Positions 1-10,509 of a DNA stretch of 64,000 bases are shown here, piece after piece. The position numbers were made by a program, and so were the translations under genes. This stretch comes from Arenicola marina (taxonomy: Eukaryota > Annelida > Polychaeta > Arenicolidae). Position 1 is the first letter of the stretch. Each line of letters opens with the position of its first letter. Where the stretch lies: assembly GCA_964019135.1 (NCBI GenBank), contig OZ025257.1, forward strand, positions 17,511,971-17,575,970. The letters run 5' to 3'. Below the pieces are notes generated by a model. It was not told where the DNA came from. It saw only the letters and a program-made list of their open reading frames with translations, and made no database searches.

Positions 1-80
1 CTCTTTTAAGGGCATCATAAAAAGCGAAACGAGTCTTCAGAGTACCATATAATTCTAAATTCTAATATAATAATGTATTA
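1..80. repeat. Dispersed repeat fragment, also at 58,007-58,083
   Basis: The first 77 or so bases match 58,007-58,083 almost base for base. In Unit C that copy lies in a stretch (57,975-58,222) that Unit B lacks, so it looks like a dispersed element and not part of the receptor gene. Confidence 0.7.
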
Positions 81-1215
81 TATTAGTTTGTATTGTCTCA
101 AGCTGTATCCATTGGATTTCAAATGCTCGTGATTGATTTGTTTTTACGCAATTATGTCTCTTTCAACCTAATTTCTTGGTGAAAGACCCCTCATATTGCG
201 TATTGGATATTATTTCTCAAGAAAGAAAAGGGAATAACGGTCTTGCAAACTCGGGTTCGGGCTTAGAAGTCAAATCATTTTCTTTCCTTTGCAAATGTTG
301 TTACTTTTGCTATACTATTTCCACAGTAATAATCGTTCCAACTATTGACAGCAGCGTTTGATCACTAACACTGCTCAACTGCTGAACGCTTATATTTGGA
401 CGCTCTTACGAATCATAACGGCCCGCTGTTCGTTATGGATGCATTATGAGATATTACGAAAACTGCATTTTTGTTATCGCTTCAGTAGCTAGATGTGATG
501 GTATTCTTAAACCCTAATGCGACATCTATATGCTGGCAGGTTGGTAACCAAATAACAAAAACCTTCTCGTGACAATTGAATATGGTCAGCCGGCTGTTGT
601 TCGCCACGTGCATCAGGGAAAACATTGATATGTTCTCCGATGCGTACAGTCCATGAATTTTGGCAGGATGACGTCTGTTCTAACTGCGACATGTCTGCAT
701 TCTTAGCCAGAGTCAGAATACATATATTTGACCAAGAAAAACATATGTGGCAACAAGGTTACATTTCTTGACGGATTAAATAAAATAATAACTTGATCGG
801 GAGACTCGCATTAAGGCATGGAAGGCCGCTATCGTGTCAGCCACCATGATTCAAGAAAAATATAATTGAACTAAGAGTTCAACAAATAGTGACAAAACCC
901 TAAAAATAAACTACTGCTATATGGAAATAATACAAGCAGGTGAACATAAGAAACCTTGTAATATGATCAATACAAATAATTCCTAATAATAATAATCATT
1001 TAATCACCTGTAATTGGTCTCATTGGTGTTATTTTAACGGAAACTTTTTTACGATACACGTTGGCAAATCTAGCAGCTGACATGTGAACCTTCACAGTTG
1101 TACAATCCTCCCAGATAATTCTTGACATATAAAGTGACGCCCTTCAAACTATGCGTACAATCGTTTCTCTCACAATCAGATACAGTAAATTCTGCCAGCA
1201 AGAGCTTTGCAATGA
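81..1215. other. Non-coding stretch with one decayed RT-flank remnant
   Basis: No convincing gene is seen; the short ORFs have no splice signals or recognisable motifs. At about 570-720 there is a degenerate copy of the RT fragment plus 41-bp repeat seen at 3,340-3,430 and 52,500-52,610, recognisable from AGCCGGCTGTTGTTCGC and GTTCTCCGATGCG. Confidence 0.5.
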
Positions 1216-1219
1216 CTGT

Positions 1220-2160
1220 AATCATACTGCGTTTCGGTGCTTTTGTCATACTACCAGGAAGAGCTTCTAACTTTGGCAGAAATCAACAACACTGCATTGC
1301 AGAGCTTGTCCTAGGCATGCCGACATGCACAATTATGACCTACCTTCGGCATGTCGGAATACCGTATGGCAGGACATGTTTCATTTGCAATGCTTCATCC
1401 TAGTTTTCGCGGACGTCGGCATACGTCACGCTTATCTCGGAACGTACAGAAAATTGTTCTTTTGAATTCTATTTTATTACCCATCAAGTACATACTTATA
1501 CAATACGATTGGTGCATTACATGTAGCTGAATAAATGTACATGACCCGAATTGCTTAAATCCAATCTTGATGCTTAATCATAAAGCCATAATGCACAAGA
1601 AGAGTTGCTTCACTTGATTACATATGTCTTGGAATAAAATTTTAAATCATTCGCATCCCTCTAAACTGCTTATGATAATATAATACCCACGCTTAGTTCG
1701 ACGTAATAATACATGATTTGTCCTTTGAACGTGCATTTTATTGATCCGCCAAGATGCGTGCATGGTGGCTGTTCATATTCTTCAACATACGTGATATATC
1801 CGTGTTCACATCTGGTCGGCCCAAAAAATCGCTTAACTCTTTAAATACATGTATTACATATAAACCTAAAAACTCTGTACAAGTATATTTGAACCGGAGA
1901 AAACCAGACATATATATTTTAGATTATGCCAATACAAGTTTTTTACTACCCATATATATTAATGCATGAACAATATTTGCATAAATATCAGTCTTGTGGG
2001 GCTACATTATCTTCCAAAAAAAGGGAGTTGTAGACATTCTGTGAGGAACTTTTCAATCTACGTAGAATATTCCCTGATGCCACAACTATGAGTTGAGCCC
2101 ACATGGATCTAAGTGACAACGTCCAGGTTTGGAACCGAGTCACGAGGACTGGTAGTTTTC
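1220..2160. repeat. Left flank of methyltransferase module, Unit A
   Basis: This aligns in order with 7,440-8,503 and with 42,540-43,276 plus 51,085-51,318. It begins with degenerate 41-bp repeats (GGCATGTCGGAATAC, TATGGCAGGACATG) and continues through an AT-rich block with GAATAAAT, ending just downstream of the methyltransferase stop on the minus strand. It is probably 3' flank of the methyltransferase unit. Confidence 0.65.
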
Positions 2161-3102
2161 CTAAGTGATAGAATAAGAATTTAATCGCCCCACTGAAAAC
2201 CCTTGATTGCTTTTTGATTCATAGTTGCACTGGAATATCTCGATGATCTGCCCTGCCCTCTTGGCTGACTCCCAGACATCGCCTAACTTCTGCATCCACC
2301 CATATCTGTTATCCGGGTAGTTGTCCAGCAAGATGATGTCCACGCTGGCCATCTGCCGGAAGTTATTGAAGTCCGCGAGACACACGGAATTTGTGGCCCC
2401 CGTCGATGGATATGACGTCACACTTGACTGCGGGGTTTGCCTGGGGGAACGATGGAAGCGTTGTCGTGGAATCGCCCCACGTGACCGTCAATCTCCCTGG
2501 AAATCGTTGCTGTAGGTACTCGGCCATCGGGTGAGCGTAGTCATGTTGACCGATGTCGAAGGAATACGCAGCGGTGTTGGGATTCGCCTGCAGCCACATA
2601 GAACTACTGTAGCTACCGTTAAACCCGGTCACACACACTGTCCTGACTAACGGAGCGCGAACTATGTGCTAATAGGCGATAAACTCCTATGCACGTTGCA
2701 TTTGTGCCCTCCTTTTTGCCACCCACCGATTTCAGCCTTTCATTAAACAGATCATACTCGCTTTGGAACGGTTCCGGAAAAGGCTAATGCTTGTCAACGT
2801 TGTTGAATAAATTCTGACAATGCGTCAAGCCGTTCGGTACAAAAGAGAAGATATCATCCCAGTTCCATGTTTGTCTGAGCGGACTAACAAGACTCTCGGG
2901 TCGGCTGGGTGGCTGGAATAGTACGATGGAATCCAAGGCCGCCGTATTCCGGGAGTAACCATTGTGAACCGTGCTCTACAGACACAGGATGGCGAGGAGG
3001 ACGAGGGCTGGGAAGACGAGTCACAGACTGACTCACAGTGTTGAGGATACGCCATTTCAAACTGTGGGTAACGGGTCTGCCCGAGCTTGGCTCCTGTATC
3101 AT
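2161..3102 (-). pseudogene. Class I SAM methyltransferase-like pseudogene, copy 1
   Basis: This is a decayed copy of the intact genes at 8,504-9,448 and 51,319-52,260. Read on the minus strand it keeps recognisable pieces of the whole protein in order: N-terminal MIQEPSSG (second Met of the MMQEPSSG start changed to Ile) and LKWRI, then a TWNWDDIFSF match, VCVTGFNG in place of VCETGFNGGHSS, YSFDIG, VTWGDSTTTLP, DVISIDGGH, NFRQMASVD and FSVGRLN. The reading frame is broken several times, so only ORFs of 76-91 codons remain. The glutamate of the SAM-binding motif reads as valine. Its flanks carry the same repeats as the intact copies, so it is an older paralogue from the same tandem series, not a processed copy. 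Confidence 0.88.
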
Positions 3103-3149
3103 GTCGAATAACACACTTTAGTCTTGGCCAAATTCTTCAATCCTTATAG

Positions 3150-3620
3150 CATGGATGTAACATAGGTAAGTAATCCAAATCAATTGCATTTGCATTGATT
3201 TGCCTCAGCTGCGATATGCGATAATTGGCTAAGCCCCCACCTACCATATCCCCACCATAGACTCACATAGACCGTCAGACAACACACATGGCAATTGAAA
3301 TCGATAATTGAGCTGCGCCACAGTCGACTTAGCCGGCTGTGGTTCGCATTGTATATCAGCGAATATATTGGCATGCTCTCCGAGGCGCAATGTTCATGCA
3401 TTTGTCAGGAGGATCTCTGACCTAACTGCGACATATCGGCATTCTGGAAGGACGGAAGGTATGCTACCAGAAGGAGATTTGTCCTGACTGTGACATGTGT
3501 TATACTGCCAGGACGCCCTCTGTTCTAACTGTGGCATGTCGGCATACTAATAGCAAGAGCTTATAACTTTGGCACAGCTTATTCTAGCTGAGGCATACGT
3601 CTCATGCAGAGACGTCACTT
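3150..3620 (+). repeat. RT fragment plus 41-bp minisatellite, right flank Unit A
   Basis: At 3,345-3,400 the plus strand repeats the LINE-type peptide region YISEYIDMLSEAHC (here YISEYIGMLSEAQC). Degenerate 41-bp units of the type GACATGTGGTATGCTACCAG follow. The same pair sits on the other side of the methyltransferase module in Units B and C, so the gene is bracketed by direct repeats. Confidence 0.6.
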
Positions 3621-3669
3621 ATGGGGGACACGGGGAATAGGTAAACGGGAGCAGACTTTGGCACTAAGT

Positions 3670-3917
3670 ATTGATCTAGTTGCCCACCAGTACAAAGTCC
3701 CATACCTGTAGCCAAGGGCTCGAACGCTCGAATGCTTTTCTATGAATTGTCAAAATCAGAAACATAGACGGTCTAGTTTTCCCGTACGTTGGAATCCTTC
3801 CAGATCTATCAAGTAGTGTGAACGATCTCTTGTGGCCTCTAAAACGTACAATCTGTTGGGGAGGCGCCATTTGAATTTGTGGTTGATACATTGGCCCAAG
3901 CTAGGCTCTTGCATCAT
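3670..3917 (-). pseudogene. Extra N-terminal segment of methyltransferase family
   Basis: The minus strand from ATG 3,917 reads MMQEPSLGQ, HKFKWRLPNR and then diverges; the intact proteins begin MMQEPSSGK, HSLKWRIPNR. It lies about 0.8 kb 5' of the pseudogene at 2,161-3,102 and has its own copy of the upstream motif ATAGATGTAACGCAGGTAAG. No membrane segment or methyltransferase domain follows. It is an isolated, decaying duplicate of the cytoplasmic tail of the family. Equivalent fragments lie at 10,440-10,508 and 52,940-53,021. Confidence 0.7.
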
Positions 3918-4315
3918 ATTAACATAATAACATATCATAGTAACAGATGTAATTCTTTGAACAAATTATAAAATCCCTCCAACATAGATGTAACGCAGGT
4001 AAGATAGAGGGCAGCGGCTTGTATCACAAAATCAATGATCGACACAATGCAAGTGCAGTCAGTGCCATCATTAACACGTAAACTCAAGACATAAGCCAAT
4101 TACACTAGCATTCGTATTGCTATATCAGTAACAATCCCGTGATATGGGATGGTTGATTTGACCCCACACACTAGTCACCTCACCTCATAGACACGAGTGA
4201 CCGAACTAGACCCGTCTGACTAAACACTTGGCTACACACATGACATATCAGATTGCATGATTACGCTGATCAAAAGGACACCGAGCGGGTCTGCATGGAA
4301 CTGGGACACTTGTAA
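3918..4315. repeat. Unit-specific flank shared with 10,510-10,865
   Basis: The sequence aligns closely with 10,510-10,865 (for example CCGTGATATGGGATGGTTGA and CACGAGTG CCGA blocks in both). No coding potential is seen. Confidence 0.65.
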
Positions 4316-5090
4316 ATTAAATAAGACATTGTTCACTTTTTATTGACACAGTATCGGTAGATAGCACTTTCAGCTTGTAGTTCTCTATGATACCAGTCAT
4401 GCTCAGTAAAGCCACCGGCCGGGTGATTTCTAAATATTTGCACTGATCTGGAGTGATCGGATGACAAGTATGGGCTACTGAGAACAGTACTCTATATTTA
4501 TTGTGGTAACAGTATCTTTCCTTGCTTAAGTTTATTTCCAGTCGTATTTTGACAATCAAAATAAACACCAAATAGACCAGTAGTGCTACTTCTGCGTTTA
4601 CACAGAAGACGTTCACATATACGTATCATATTTTGGATCAACGTGTGCGTCATTTATAGTTGAAACTGGTGTGCATAACTTACTTTTAAAAGAAGTATAT
4701 ACATGTATGTAGTTTGCTTCAGTCATATCTTATCTTACTTGCTTCATAACTCATTGAAAAAATTCGCAGTTAACAAGTTAACACTTGTGGAATTACTTTT
4801 TATCACTTTGGATGGTAGGCGATTAATTGATAAGGGAAAAACACTACACAATGCACGCTTACCCTCACCAATTCCGGGGCCCCGCGGGGGCAAAATGTCT
4901 TGCCCTCGCGTGACGTGTTGCCTCTATTTGGCCTCGCCCCCAACTTTTCGCCCTAATCTAAAGTTAGAAAAACTCTCCCTGAAATTAGCCCCGAATTTGC
5001 CTCTACTTTGCCCCAAATGAAGGACAGCTTCTGAGCCGGCCCTGATCGGGGGCTAAGATATATTTTTTGGTTTAACTTTCGCATACCAAG
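4316..5090. repeat. T-block repeat, uninterrupted copy
   Basis: This copy has homologues at 11,576-11,679 plus 16,421-17,082 (split by the LINE) and at 53,036-53,340 (partial). The junction AAAGCCACCGGCCGGGTGAT at about 4,417-4,436 is the empty-site equivalent of the LINE target. A GC-rich piece at about 4,875-5,045 is absent from the other copies. On the minus strand that piece begins CAGGGCCGGCTC, which resembles an hAT-type terminus, so it may be a small hAT-like remnant (low confidence). Confidence 0.7.
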
Positions 5091-5094
5091 ATCT

Positions 5095-5975
5095 TCTTTA
5101 AACCATATCAGTATATGTCAGTATGTCGTAACCAACAAACGGCACGCACAGCTAGGCAACTATATAGGCCGCGAGGCCGCCCATTTAAATCGATAACGAT
5201 GTGTCTTTTGTGTGTGACGTCCTGTTTCATTGTTATGCACCATGTAATCATAGCAACGATTGTTTATCGAAGGGGCCGGTTTGGATCAGATTACATGAGT
5301 TCAGCGGTAAGTGGCCCTAGCTACCACTGACCCAGATTAAGTAGTGCGGTACGGCAGTTGTGAGTATAGGCGGGTCAATGGGTCTACTCTAACACACTTC
5401 CTTTGCCACTGTGGTTGTATAGACTGTTCAACTAATCGTGATTGTGGTACGTACTGCCAATCCACAAGGAATACAGTATCATTGACTTTGGGCCTTTCGA
5501 TGGCTATCATGTCTTTCCTTAAAAACTCACGCAATTGTTCATTGATGCATAGCTGCGACGTTTGCCTGCAGAAGGTAGGGGCGGAAATGTCCGTTACGGT
5601 TATCACAAATATTTGAGTTCATAAGTAATATATCGTCGCACGCCATGGTCATACACTTTAAATCTTCTGCATTCTGAAAGATATTTTATCAGGTAGATCA
5701 TTTAAAGTATCGCCTTTCTGATGAAGCGTTTTTAGTGATCATAAATGCAAACTCCAGACGCTATGTTCTCTATGGTTGATCGATAATTGAAATTACTCAT
5801 GCAGTATTTCACTCTCTTAATAAAGAATATTAGAAAACTTCGCACGAATGATATGGAGAAGCCTGAATTCGTTAACGATATATATTCATATTGGCATTGA
5901 TCTTTAGTTTAAATGGTAAGCGGAAAAATAAATATCATATAATGTATCTCGCAATAAAACTGTGACCTTTTCGGG
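5095..5975. repeat. R-block repeat, copy 1
   Basis: This is a dispersed repeat of about 0.85-0.95 kb, also found at 20,405-21,365, 53,345-54,125 and as a fragment at 26,150-26,400. Shared landmarks are TCAGTATGTCGTAACCAA, GGGCGGTTTGGATCAGATTA-type text, ACGCTATGTTCTCTATGGTT and TGCAATAAAACTG. No coding potential is seen. Confidence 0.75.
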
Positions 5976-6370
5976 GGGTTCGATGGCCGATGGGTTCGAT
6001 CTTCTGACAGAAGGCGTTTTAACATTGTGTAGTTAATGCATCAATAATGACCATAGAGATTCGAAATACGTCATGGCATAGAGGACCCATGCAAGGGGAA
6101 CACCATACTAAATGACAGATGGCTGTCAAAACTTAGATAAAACATTTCAAAACTGCCGCCTTATCAACAATAATCAATGGAAAGCAAGCGATCTCTCCCC
6201 AGTTTCGTTATGTAGGTCGCACTCTTGTAATTTAACTGCGCTCTTAAATTATGTCTGACACTCAGCCTACACTAACACAGGCACAAACTGCACTAACGCA
6301 GGCACAGCCTACACTCCGCCGAGCACATCATGCTCAGCCTACATCATATGGATTCTCTCCCGGGTCTCTA
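5976..6370. other. Non-coding, short tandem repeat
   Basis: No gene is seen. At 6,255-6,350 a short imperfect tandem repeat of the type CAGCCTACACTAACACAGGC occurs, next to the first RT remnant. Confidence 0.5.
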
Positions 6371-6975
6371 GTTAACGCAATACTTAATATTTCTCTTTAA
6401 TATCATCCTTAGAACTGGACATTTCCCAGGACAATGGTGTCTGACACTGATCACAAAACTGCAAAAGAAAGGTGTTAAGACAGATATGAATGACTATAGA
6501 GGAATATCATTCCAAACAGCATTCAGTAAGGTACTTATAATCTCTTACAGCAAGGTTATCCTCATGGGCTGATGAACATCGTTTGCGACAAAAGGAGCAG
6601 GCAGGTTACCGAAAGGGGTATTGTACAATCGATCATATTTTTTAACTCGCATATAATACAGAAATATATTTCGAGACCAAAAGGGACGCTGTTACGTACT
6701 GTATATCGATTTTTCAGCATACCAGCATGCCACATTCCGCACTATGGTATAACTTTATTGGTAAAGGTATTCGTCGAAATATAATCAATATTGTACGATC
6801 TTTTCATTCAAAATTTAATTCCGCAGAAAACAAACCCCATGGATGGCTTGCTATTTCAACTCCAGTATTGGTACACTACAAGGGTGTATGACCGCTGTTC
6901 GCCTTCTATATCAGCGAATACATTTACATGCTCTCCGAGGGACACTGTCCAGGCATGTTACTTGGGTGACAGAGA
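6371..6975 (+). pseudogene. LINE reverse-transcriptase remnant, tandem copy A
   Basis: The plus strand has ILRTGHFPGQW, KKGVKTDMNDYRGI and KEQAGYRKGYCTIDHIF-like pieces separated by frameshifts. At 6,880-6,965 the thumb-side region YISEYIYMLSE follows. These are the finger and palm motifs of non-LTR retrotransposon RTs (NDYRGI; QAGYRKG). The catalytic FADD/YADD region is not present. The next copy at 7,020-7,440 is a direct tandem duplicate offset by about 649 bp. Confidence 0.7.
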
Positions 6976-7019
6976 CACATCATACTCAGGCTATATCATA
7001 GGGATTCTCTATCTGTTGT

Positions 7020-7440
7020 CTAATTAATGCAGTACTTAGTGCCTCTTTTTAATATCATGCTTAGAACCGGAAATTTCCCAGGTGAATGGTATCAGACAAT
7101 CATCATAGAATTACGCAAGAAATGTGTTAACACAGATATGAATGACTATAGAGGAATAGCTTTATCATCGGCATTCAGATACTTACAAACCCTTAAAGAC
7201 AAGGTTATCCGCATGGCAAAAGGAGCAGTCAGGTTACCGAAAGGGGTATTGTACAACCGATCAAATTTTCCTTCTCGAGTATATAATACGAAAATATATT
7301 TTCTCGAAAGTTCAGTCAGCAATAAAAAGAAACATGCATTGACTAGCTATTTCCACTGCAGTATTGCTACGCGACAAGGGGGTGTGGTTAGTCCGTTGTT
7401 GTTCGCCTTGTATCGCATGGATGTAACACAGGTAAGATAG
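7020..7440 (+). pseudogene. LINE reverse-transcriptase remnant, tandem copy B
   Basis: One 137-codon open frame reads LFNIMLRTGNFPGEW, NTDMNDYRGIALSSAF and, near the end, TRQGGVVSPLLFALY (normally QGxxLSPLLF). It then stops in a junction, GCATGGATGTAACACAGGTAAGATAG, that also occurs in the methyltransferase 5' flanks. The middle of the domain is deleted compared with a full RT and there is no YADD box, so it cannot encode an active enzyme. The family looks different from the L1/Tx1-type LINE at 11.7-16.4 kb. The clade (CR1/Jockey/RTE-like) is not settled. Confidence 0.7.
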
Positions 7441-8503
7441 ACGGGTATGGCAGGGCACCTTTCATTTGCAGCGCTTCATCCTAACTTGATCCTAACTTTG
7501 GCACTCGATGACATATACGGCTCGTATTTCGGAACATTAGGGAAATGGTCCTTTTGACATCACACAAAGACGTTCACACGTTTATTCCATTTAATTTTAT
7601 TACCTTTTCACATATACATTTATACCAAGTAATTGATAATACCTGAATAAATATAAATAGACCATACTTTCGAAATCTCATATTGATGCGTCAATGCTAG
7701 ATCACAAGGCCGTAATGTACAAAAAAAGAAGACCGGTGGCTTTACTTGATCATCTATATTTTACGATCAACTCTAGAAACGAAACCAAAACATCCGCACC
7801 TCCCTCAATATTATATAATAATGTACAACGCACAATATTAGTCTTGTATTACATAATTTTTCCTTTAATGGTACATGTATCTATCCGGCAAGCTGCGTGC
7901 TCTGTTAATATCGACTGACAGACGTGATATACCCCTGTTTACACCTGGCCACACCAGTAGACGCTTAGCAATTAAGAGACTTTTAATTGGCGCAATGACA
8001 TGTAATCTGTTATTTTGGAAAGACACCGAAAATACAATTGCGTTCTAATGAATATGATGTCGCATCACACCACGGTGTCAATTGCACCAGGCCTAGCTTG
8101 GTTACTATACTTAACTCTAAATCTAAATATATTCTCGATTTATTAAATTCATAGCCGTAGTTCATATGACACGGTCACGCGTACACGTAAACATGACACA
8201 TTTATTTCGATGGTAATGCAGCTACAAGTTGATTTCAACCGTCAAACCCCATATATATATATTTTAGAGTATGTTAATTAAACATAATATACACATATAT
8301 ATATTAAATTTTACATGCAACATAATTATATTAATATCAGTCTTGTTAGGCTACAATTTCGTCCAACGAAAGGGTTGTGTCTACATTATTTTAGAAACTT
8401 TTTCATCTATATAGCAGATTCCTTAATGCCGCAAGTTGGACCCACGCCGACTAATGTAACAACATCCGGGGTTGCAAACGAGTCACGTGGACCGGTAGTT
8501 TCT
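7441..8503. repeat. Left flank of methyltransferase module, Unit B
   Basis: The sequence aligns with 1,220-2,160 and with 42,540-43,276 joined to 51,085-51,318. It contains no gene. It shows the state of this locus without the 7.8-kb insertion of Unit C: AAACCCCATATATATATAT at about 8,244 runs on to TACATGCAACATAATTATAT at about 8,312. Confidence 0.75.
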
Positions 8504-9448
8504 TTAAGTGATAAAATAAGGATTTAACCTCCCCACTGAAAACCCTTGATTTTTTTTCGGTTCATAGTTGCACTGGAATATCTCGATGATCTGCCCTGCC
8601 CTCTTGGCTGACTCCCAGACGTCGCCCAACTTCTGCATCCACCCGTACCTGTTATCCGGGTAGTTGTCCAGCAGGATGATGTTGTCCACGCTGGCCATCT
8701 GCCGGAAGTTATTGAGGTCCGAGAGACACACGGGGTTCGTGTGGCCCCCGTCGATGGATATGACGTCACATTTGACTGCTGGGTTTGCCTGGCGGAACGC
8801 AGGAAGCGATGTCGTGGAATCGCCCCACGTGACCGTCAATCTCCCTGGAAACCGTTGCTGTAGGTACGCCGCCATCGGGTGAGCGTAGTTATGTTTACCG
8901 ATGTCGAAGGAGTACACACTGGTGTTGGGGTTTGCCTGTAGCCACATAAAACTACTATGGCCACCGTTAAACCCGGTCTCACACACTGTCCTGACGAACG
9001 GCGCGCGGACTAAGTGGTAATAGGCGATAAACTCCTCTATGTACTTTGCACTTGAGCCCTCCTTTATGCCACCCACCGAATTCAGCCTTTCATTAAACAG
9101 ATCATACTCCCGTTGGAACGGTTCCGGAAAAGGCGAATCCTTATCAATGTTGTTGAATAGATCCTGACAATGCGTCAAGCCGTTCGGTACAAAAGAGAAG
9201 ATATCATCCCAGTTCCATGTTTGTCTGAGCGGACTGACAAGACCCTCGGGTCGGCTGGGTGGCGGGCCTAGTACGATGGAATCCAAGGCCGCCGTATTCC
9301 GGGAGTAACCATTGTGAACCGTGCTGTACAGATACAGGACCAATAAGAGGATGAGAGCTGGGAAGACGAGCCACAGACCGACTCTGTTGGGGATACGCCA
9401 TTTTAAACTGTGGGTACCGTGTTTGCCTGAGCTTGGCTCCTGCATCAT
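8504..9448 (-). CDS. Type II membrane class I SAM-dependent methyltransferase-like protein, copy 2
   Basis: This is a single-exon ORF of 314 residues starting at the ATG of MMQEPSSG. An in-frame ATG 48 nt upstream exists, but that extension is not conserved in copies 1 and 3. Architecture: a short basic N-terminal tail; one hydrophobic segment at about residues 23-44 (LWLVFPALILLLVLYLYSTV) with no signal cleavage site, so a signal anchor; a stem region; then a Rossmann-type methyltransferase domain. Visible SAM-fold motifs are VCETGFNGGHSS (motif I, ExGxxGG), VYSFDIG (acidic residue after strand 2), VTWGDST and CDVISIDGGH, which match the Methyltransf_24-like class. The substrate cannot be told. 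A Golgi or ER lumen location for the catalytic domain is inferred from the topology. No frameshift or stop is seen. It is about 85-90% similar by eye to copy 3. A decayed N-terminal duplicate lies upstream at 10,440-10,508. Confidence 0.85.
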   Translation of the reverse strand: MMQEPSSGKHGTHSLKWRIPNRVGLWLVFPALILLLVLYLYSTVHNGYSRNTAALDSIVLGPPPSRPEGLVSPLRQTWNWDDIFSFVPNGLTHCQDLFNNIDKDSPFPEPFQREYDLFNERLNSVGGIKEGSSAKYIEEFIAYYHLVRAPFVRTVCETGFNGGHSSFMWLQANPNTSVYSFDIGKHNYAHPMAAYLQQRFPGRLTVTWGDSTTSLPAFRQANPAVKCDVISIDGGHTNPVCLSDLNNFRQMASVDNIILLDNYPDNRYGWMQKLGDVWESAKRAGQIIEIFQCNYEPKKNQGFSVGRLNPYFIT

Positions 9449-9499
9449 GTTGAATGACACGTTAGTCTTGGCCAAATTCTTCAATCCGTATAGCATGGA

Positions 9500-10125
9500 T
9501 GTAGCATTGGTAAGAAATTCAATTCAATTGCATTTGCATTGCCTCCGCTGCGATATGCGATATGCGATAAATAGTGTAGCCCCCACCCACCATCTCCCCA
9601 CTATAGTCTCACATAGACCGTCAGACAACACACGTGTCAATTGAAATCGATAATTGAGCTGCGCTTGAATAAACTTAGCCGGCTGTTCGCATTGTATATC
9701 TGCGAATACATTGGTATGCTCTTCGAGGCGCAATGTTCATGCATTTGTCAGGAGGACCTCTGACCTAAGTGCGACATATCGGCATTCTGCAAGGATGAAC
9801 TTTGTCCCGTGACATGTCGTATACTACCAGAAAGACCTTTGTCCTGACTGTGACATGTGGTATGCTACCAGAAGTAGCTTTGTTCTGACTGTGACATGTG
9901 GTATGCTACTAGAAGGAGTTTTGTCCTGGCTGTGACATGTGGTATGCTACCAGAAAGAGCTTTTATCCTGACTGTGACATGTGGTATGCTACCAGAAGGA
10001 GATTTGTACTGACTGTGACCAGTGGTATACTGCCAGGACGCCCTGACATGTCGGCATACTACCAGAAAGAGCTTATAACTTTGGCAGAACTTATTCTAGC
10101 TTAGGCATGCGTCTCCTATATCTCC
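9500..10125 (+). repeat. RT fragment and 41-bp minisatellite, right flank Unit B
   Basis: A short RT-derived piece (about 9,690-9,750) is followed by about eight 41-bp units from 9,775 to 10,115. The unit reads TGACTGTGACATGTGGTATG plus CTACCAGAAGNAGCTTTGTCC. This is the best preserved array of a repeat that appears degenerate at 640-720, 1,220-1,430, 3,420-3,610 and 42,340-42,600. Confidence 0.75.
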
Positions 10126-10139
10126 TCCTCGATATATGA

Positions 10140-10508
10140 GGATTCTACAACTCATGACTTTTCTAATATGACGTCATGTGCCGGATGCAAGAATGGCTAC
10201 ACGAGGGTGGGTGGGAGATTTTATCCAGCGATTCTTGCTGCAAACCAAAGGACAATGTCGGGAAACAGGTAAACTTGACTAAGTATTGATATAGTTGCAC
10301 ATTGTGGAACTCCCACCAGTAGAAAGTCCCATACCTGTGGCCAATGGCTCGCATGTTTGAATGCTTTTCTATGAATTGTCAAAATCAGAAAAATAGACGG
10401 TCTAGTTTTCCCGTATGTTGGAATCCTTTCAGATCTATCAAGTGGTATCAACGCTCTCATTTGAATTTGTGGTTGATACTTTGGCCCAAACTAGGCTCTT
10501 GCATCAAC
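10140..10508 (-). pseudogene. Decayed methyltransferase N-terminal duplicate, Unit B
   Basis: At 10,440-10,508 the minus strand reads MQEPSLGQSINHKFK and is then interrupted. Compared with 3,670-3,917, the segment that encodes KWRLPNR is deleted. The surrounding 10,140-10,440 aligns with 52,618-52,930 and 3,660-3,830. Confidence 0.6.
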
Positions 10509-10509
10509 A

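Noticed and set aside
8524..8882. Additional ORFs on both strands over the methyltransferase genes
   Set aside because: They are shadow frames of the intact genes. Only the 314/313-codon frames are conserved between copies and hold motifs.
9449..9496. Upstream ATG adding 16 residues to methyltransferase copy 2
   Set aside because: The extension is closed by a stop in copy 3 and absent in copy 1, whereas MMQEPSSG is conserved.
9775..10115. Regular 41-bp repeats that could suggest a CRISPR array
   Set aside because: Units are contiguous with no unique spacers, and the window is plainly eukaryotic; it is a minisatellite.
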